From contig CAVQDQ010000003.1 of NCBI GenBank assembly GCA_963711315.1, forward strand, positions 620,001 to 684,000: a DNA stretch of 64,000 bases, written 5' to 3'. The translations under genes were made by a program, and so were the position numbers. Shown here piece by piece: positions 62,288 through 64,000 of the stretch (its first letter is position 1; each line of letters begins with the position of its first letter). The DNA comes from PALSA-612 sp963711315. GTDB taxonomy: Bacteria; Actinomycetota; Thermoleophilia; Gaiellales; Gaiellaceae. The notes under the pieces were generated by a model. That model saw only the letters and a program-made list of their open reading frames with translations, was not told where the DNA came from and did no database searches.

Positions 62288-62832
62288 TTACGAGACCTTC
62301 GCGCAGACGGCGTAGATCGGTGCCAGCTGCAGGCACGTCGTTGCCGCTCTCCGCGAAGATGGCGAAGCGCCAGCCGGAGCCGTCCGGCATCGGGCCTGTC
62401 ACCGTGACTGTGGCGAGCCCCGAGTCCATCGACCAGCCGCCTGCCTATGGCCTTCTCGCCGGCCTGGCAACTGCGGTGTCCTCGCCGTCGCGCCCTGGGC
62501 CTCGACGCTGAACGACTGCGTGCGGTAGGTGAACAGGCCCGGGGACAGCGAGCTCGTCGGGCCCGGAGTGGCCGCGATCTGCGCCGCCGTCTGGCCGTTC
62601 AGCGTCGCTGAGTCCGTGGCAGGGCCAGGCGTGGCGGCGATCTGCGTCGCCGTCTGGCCGTTCAGCTTAGGGCGTTCGTGGCGACCTTCGCCTTGTTAGC
62701 CGTGAGGGCCCGCTTCGCGAGCGGGACGATGTTCTGTGCGATGCCCGTGCCCGAGAGCGCCACGAACAGCGCGAGCATCGCGATGACGAGCGAGGGAGTG
62801 ACGCGGATCCCCCGGAGTCGGAACCTACGCAC
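62288..62832 (-). CDS. Secreted small protein, LALFVALSGTG family, frameshifted
   Basis: About 181 residues when repaired. Start GTG 62832 after AAAGGAGAA. VRRFRLRGIRVTPSLVIAML, then ALFVALSGTGIAQNIVPLAK and RALTANKAKVATNA. After a break near 62665, repeats LNGQTATQIAATPGPATDSA and LNGQTAAQIAATPGPTSS. Further breaks near 62450-62510, then MPDGSGWRFAIFAESGDT and the closing YAVCAKVS. Paralogue of the next gene, with which it shares direction and near-identical RBS, forming a tandem pair. Extracellular, function unknown. Confidence 0.65.
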
Positions 62833-62864
62833 AGCGTTCTCCTTTCGTTCATGAGTGGACATCG

Positions 62865-63417
62865 CTACGACACCTTCGCGCAGATGACCCAGACGGAGCC
62901 GTTGGCGGGAACGGTGTCGCCACTCTCTCCGAAGATCTTGATGAACCAGCCGGAGCCGTCGGGGATCGGCCGGTCGGCCTTGATCGCCGCAACGCCCACA
63001 GCCTGGTCCCAACCGCCGTTGACCGCGCGTTCACCTGGAAGGCAGAGCGCACGTGCATCGCGTCTCGTCGCCCTCGAGGTCGATGCTCCAGCCGAGTCCG
63101 AGCGGATCGTGAAGAGGCTACCCGCGAGCGTGCTCGTCGGTCCCGGCATGGCGGCGATCTGCGCAGCCGTCTGGCCGTTCAGCGTCGCGGCGTCGGTGCC
63201 CGGCCCGGGGATGGCCGCGATCTGCGTCGCCGTCTGGCCGTTCAGCTTCTGTGCGTTGGTGGCGACCTTCGCCTTGTCGGCCGTGAGCGCCCGCTTGGCC
63301 AGCGGGACGGCCTCGCTGCGCCCAGCCGGTGCCGGCGAGCGCGGCGAAGAGCGCGACCATGGAGATGACGAACTGACGGGGTCATGTCGGACCCCCGCGC
63401 AGCCTGAATCTCCGCAT
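62865..63417 (-). CDS. Secreted small protein, LALFVALSGTG family, frameshifted
   Basis: About 183 residues when repaired. ATG 63417 after AAAGGAGGACGCTG; MRRFRLRGGP, break near 63385, FVISMVALFAALAGTGWAQ, break near 63320, AVPLAKRALTADKAKVATNA, then LNGQTATQIAAIPGPGTDAA and LNGQTAAQIAAMPGPTSTLA. The C-terminal domain is intact: CLPGERAVNGGWDQAVGVAA, IPDGSGWFIKIFGESGDTVP, ending SVWVICAKVS. It starts 37 bp behind pckA in the same direction, so cotranscription is possible. Confidence 0.65.
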
Positions 63418-63453
63418 CAGCGTCCTCCTTTCGTTCGTCAGGAAGTCGGGACC

Positions 63454-64000
63454 CTACTGGCTCTGCGGACCCGCAGCGGCGATCTCCGGCGCCACCTCAT
63501 CGCCGAACTTCGCGAAGTTGTCGGCGAACATCCGAGCGAGCTTCGCGGCCTGCGCGTCATACGCTCCCGGATCGCGCCACGTCGAACGCGGATCGAGGAG
63601 CCGCTTGTCGACACCCGGCACGCTCTCCGGCACGTGGAAGCCGAAAACCTCGTCGGTGCGATACGCGACATTGTCGAGCTTGCCCGACAGGGCCGCGTGC
63701 AACATTGCCCGCGTGGCGCCGATCGGCATCCGCTCTCCCTCGCCGTACGGGCCTCCCGTCCAGCCGGTGTTGACGAGCCACACCGTCGAGCCGTGGCTGT
63801 CGAGCCGCTCGCCGAGCAGCTCCGCGTAGGTGGAGGGCGGCTGCGGGAGGAACGGGGCGCCGAAGCAGGCCGAGAACGTCGCCTGCGGCTCGGTGACGCC
63901 GATCTCCGTGCCGGCCACCTTGGCCGTGTAGCCGGAGAGGAAGTAGAAAAGCGCCTGCTCCTGCGTCAGGCGGGCGATCGGCGGCAGCACGCCGAAGGCG
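63454..64000 (-). CDS. pckA: Phosphoenolpyruvate carboxykinase (ATP), C-terminal part
   Basis: The last 181 codons; the gene continues beyond the window. Family motifs: AFGVLPPIARLTQEQALFYF, LSGYTAKVAGTEIGV, TFSACFGAPF, YAELLGERLDSHGSTVWLVN, TGWTGGPYGEGERMPIGATR, the last a phosphate- and substrate-binding region. It converts oxaloacetate plus ATP to PEP, the first committed step of gluconeogenesis. It ends FGDEVAPEIAAAGPQSQ. Confidence 0.95.
   Translation of the reverse strand, partial: AFGVLPPIARLTQEQALFYFLSGYTAKVAGTEIGVTEPQATFSACFGAPFLPQPPSTYAELLGERLDSHGSTVWLVNTGWTGGPYGEGERMPIGATRAMLHAALSGKLDNVAYRTDEVFGFHVPESVPGVDKRLLDPRSTWRDPGAYDAQAAKLARMFADNFAKFGDEVAPEIAAAGPQSQ

Noticed and set aside
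1..64000. CRISPR array or insertion sequence
   Set aside because: No regularly spaced identical direct repeats with unique spacers, and no transposase or terminal inverted repeats with target duplications were seen.

Overview
The window is high-GC actinobacterial DNA. The best fit is class Thermoleophilia, probably a Gaiellales-like lineage. The grounds are the recurring secreted proteins whose signal peptide reads like ALLALFVALGGTAVAAG, a primordial-type RsiG, many class III nucleotide cyclases and LuxR/REC regulators, a dnaX-ybaB-recR-lysC-asd housekeeping run, and a cytoplasmic-type succinate dehydrogenase with an HdrB-like subunit. There are four tRNA genes (three Ser, one Val) and one small SRP RNA. 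I see no rRNA, CRISPR array, insertion sequence or phage structural gene.

Layout. 1-9.4 kb: the groES end, tRNA-Ser genes, and dense signal transduction (a degenerate histidine kinase, NarL-type and single-domain receivers, then a substrate-binding lipoprotein / Cache histidine kinase / receiver / receiver-cyclase operon), RsiG and a PPOX-fold protein. 9.4-23.3 kb: an extracellular set (phosphodiesterase, glycosidase, small secreted proteins, MalT-like regulator, zinc protease, PPC lipoprotein). 23.3-34.1 kb: Flp pilins, tRNA-Ser, cytochrome c, cyclase, methyltransferases, amidase, AI-2E-type permease, tRNA-Val, SRP RNA, MFS exporter. 34.3-48.8 kb: housekeeping (dnaX, ybaB, recR, lysC, asd) broken by a HicB-like insertion behind recR, a subtilase and a large Ig-repeat secreted protein. 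48.8-53.2 kb: succinate dehydrogenase operon. 53.3-63.4 kb: a locus of secreted proteins around a SARP-cyclase-ATPase-TPR regulator. 63.4 kb to the end: pckA, cut by the window.

The most interesting region is 53.4-62.2 kb. A giant SARP/AfsR-like regulator (57894-61627) sits among minus-strand genes for secreted products: a subtilase, a signal-peptide protein, an RTX/Calx-beta protein, a paralogous beta-domain protein and two unannotated 39- and 42-residue secreted peptides. Six upstream regions here carry tandem 11-bp direct repeats, consensus GTRTTASCGSC read on the minus strand, 39-61 bp before the start codon. That is the geometry expected of a SARP operator, so I propose a SARP-controlled secretome that includes two tandem HGGxHGG mini-peptides. 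A seventh copy lies at 53450, ahead of the sdh operon.

Caveat: many genes are broken by one-base indels, including essential ones (dnaX, lysC, sdhA). Such breaks here most likely reflect sequence or assembly error rather than pseudogenes, and I annotate those genes at full length with the break described.
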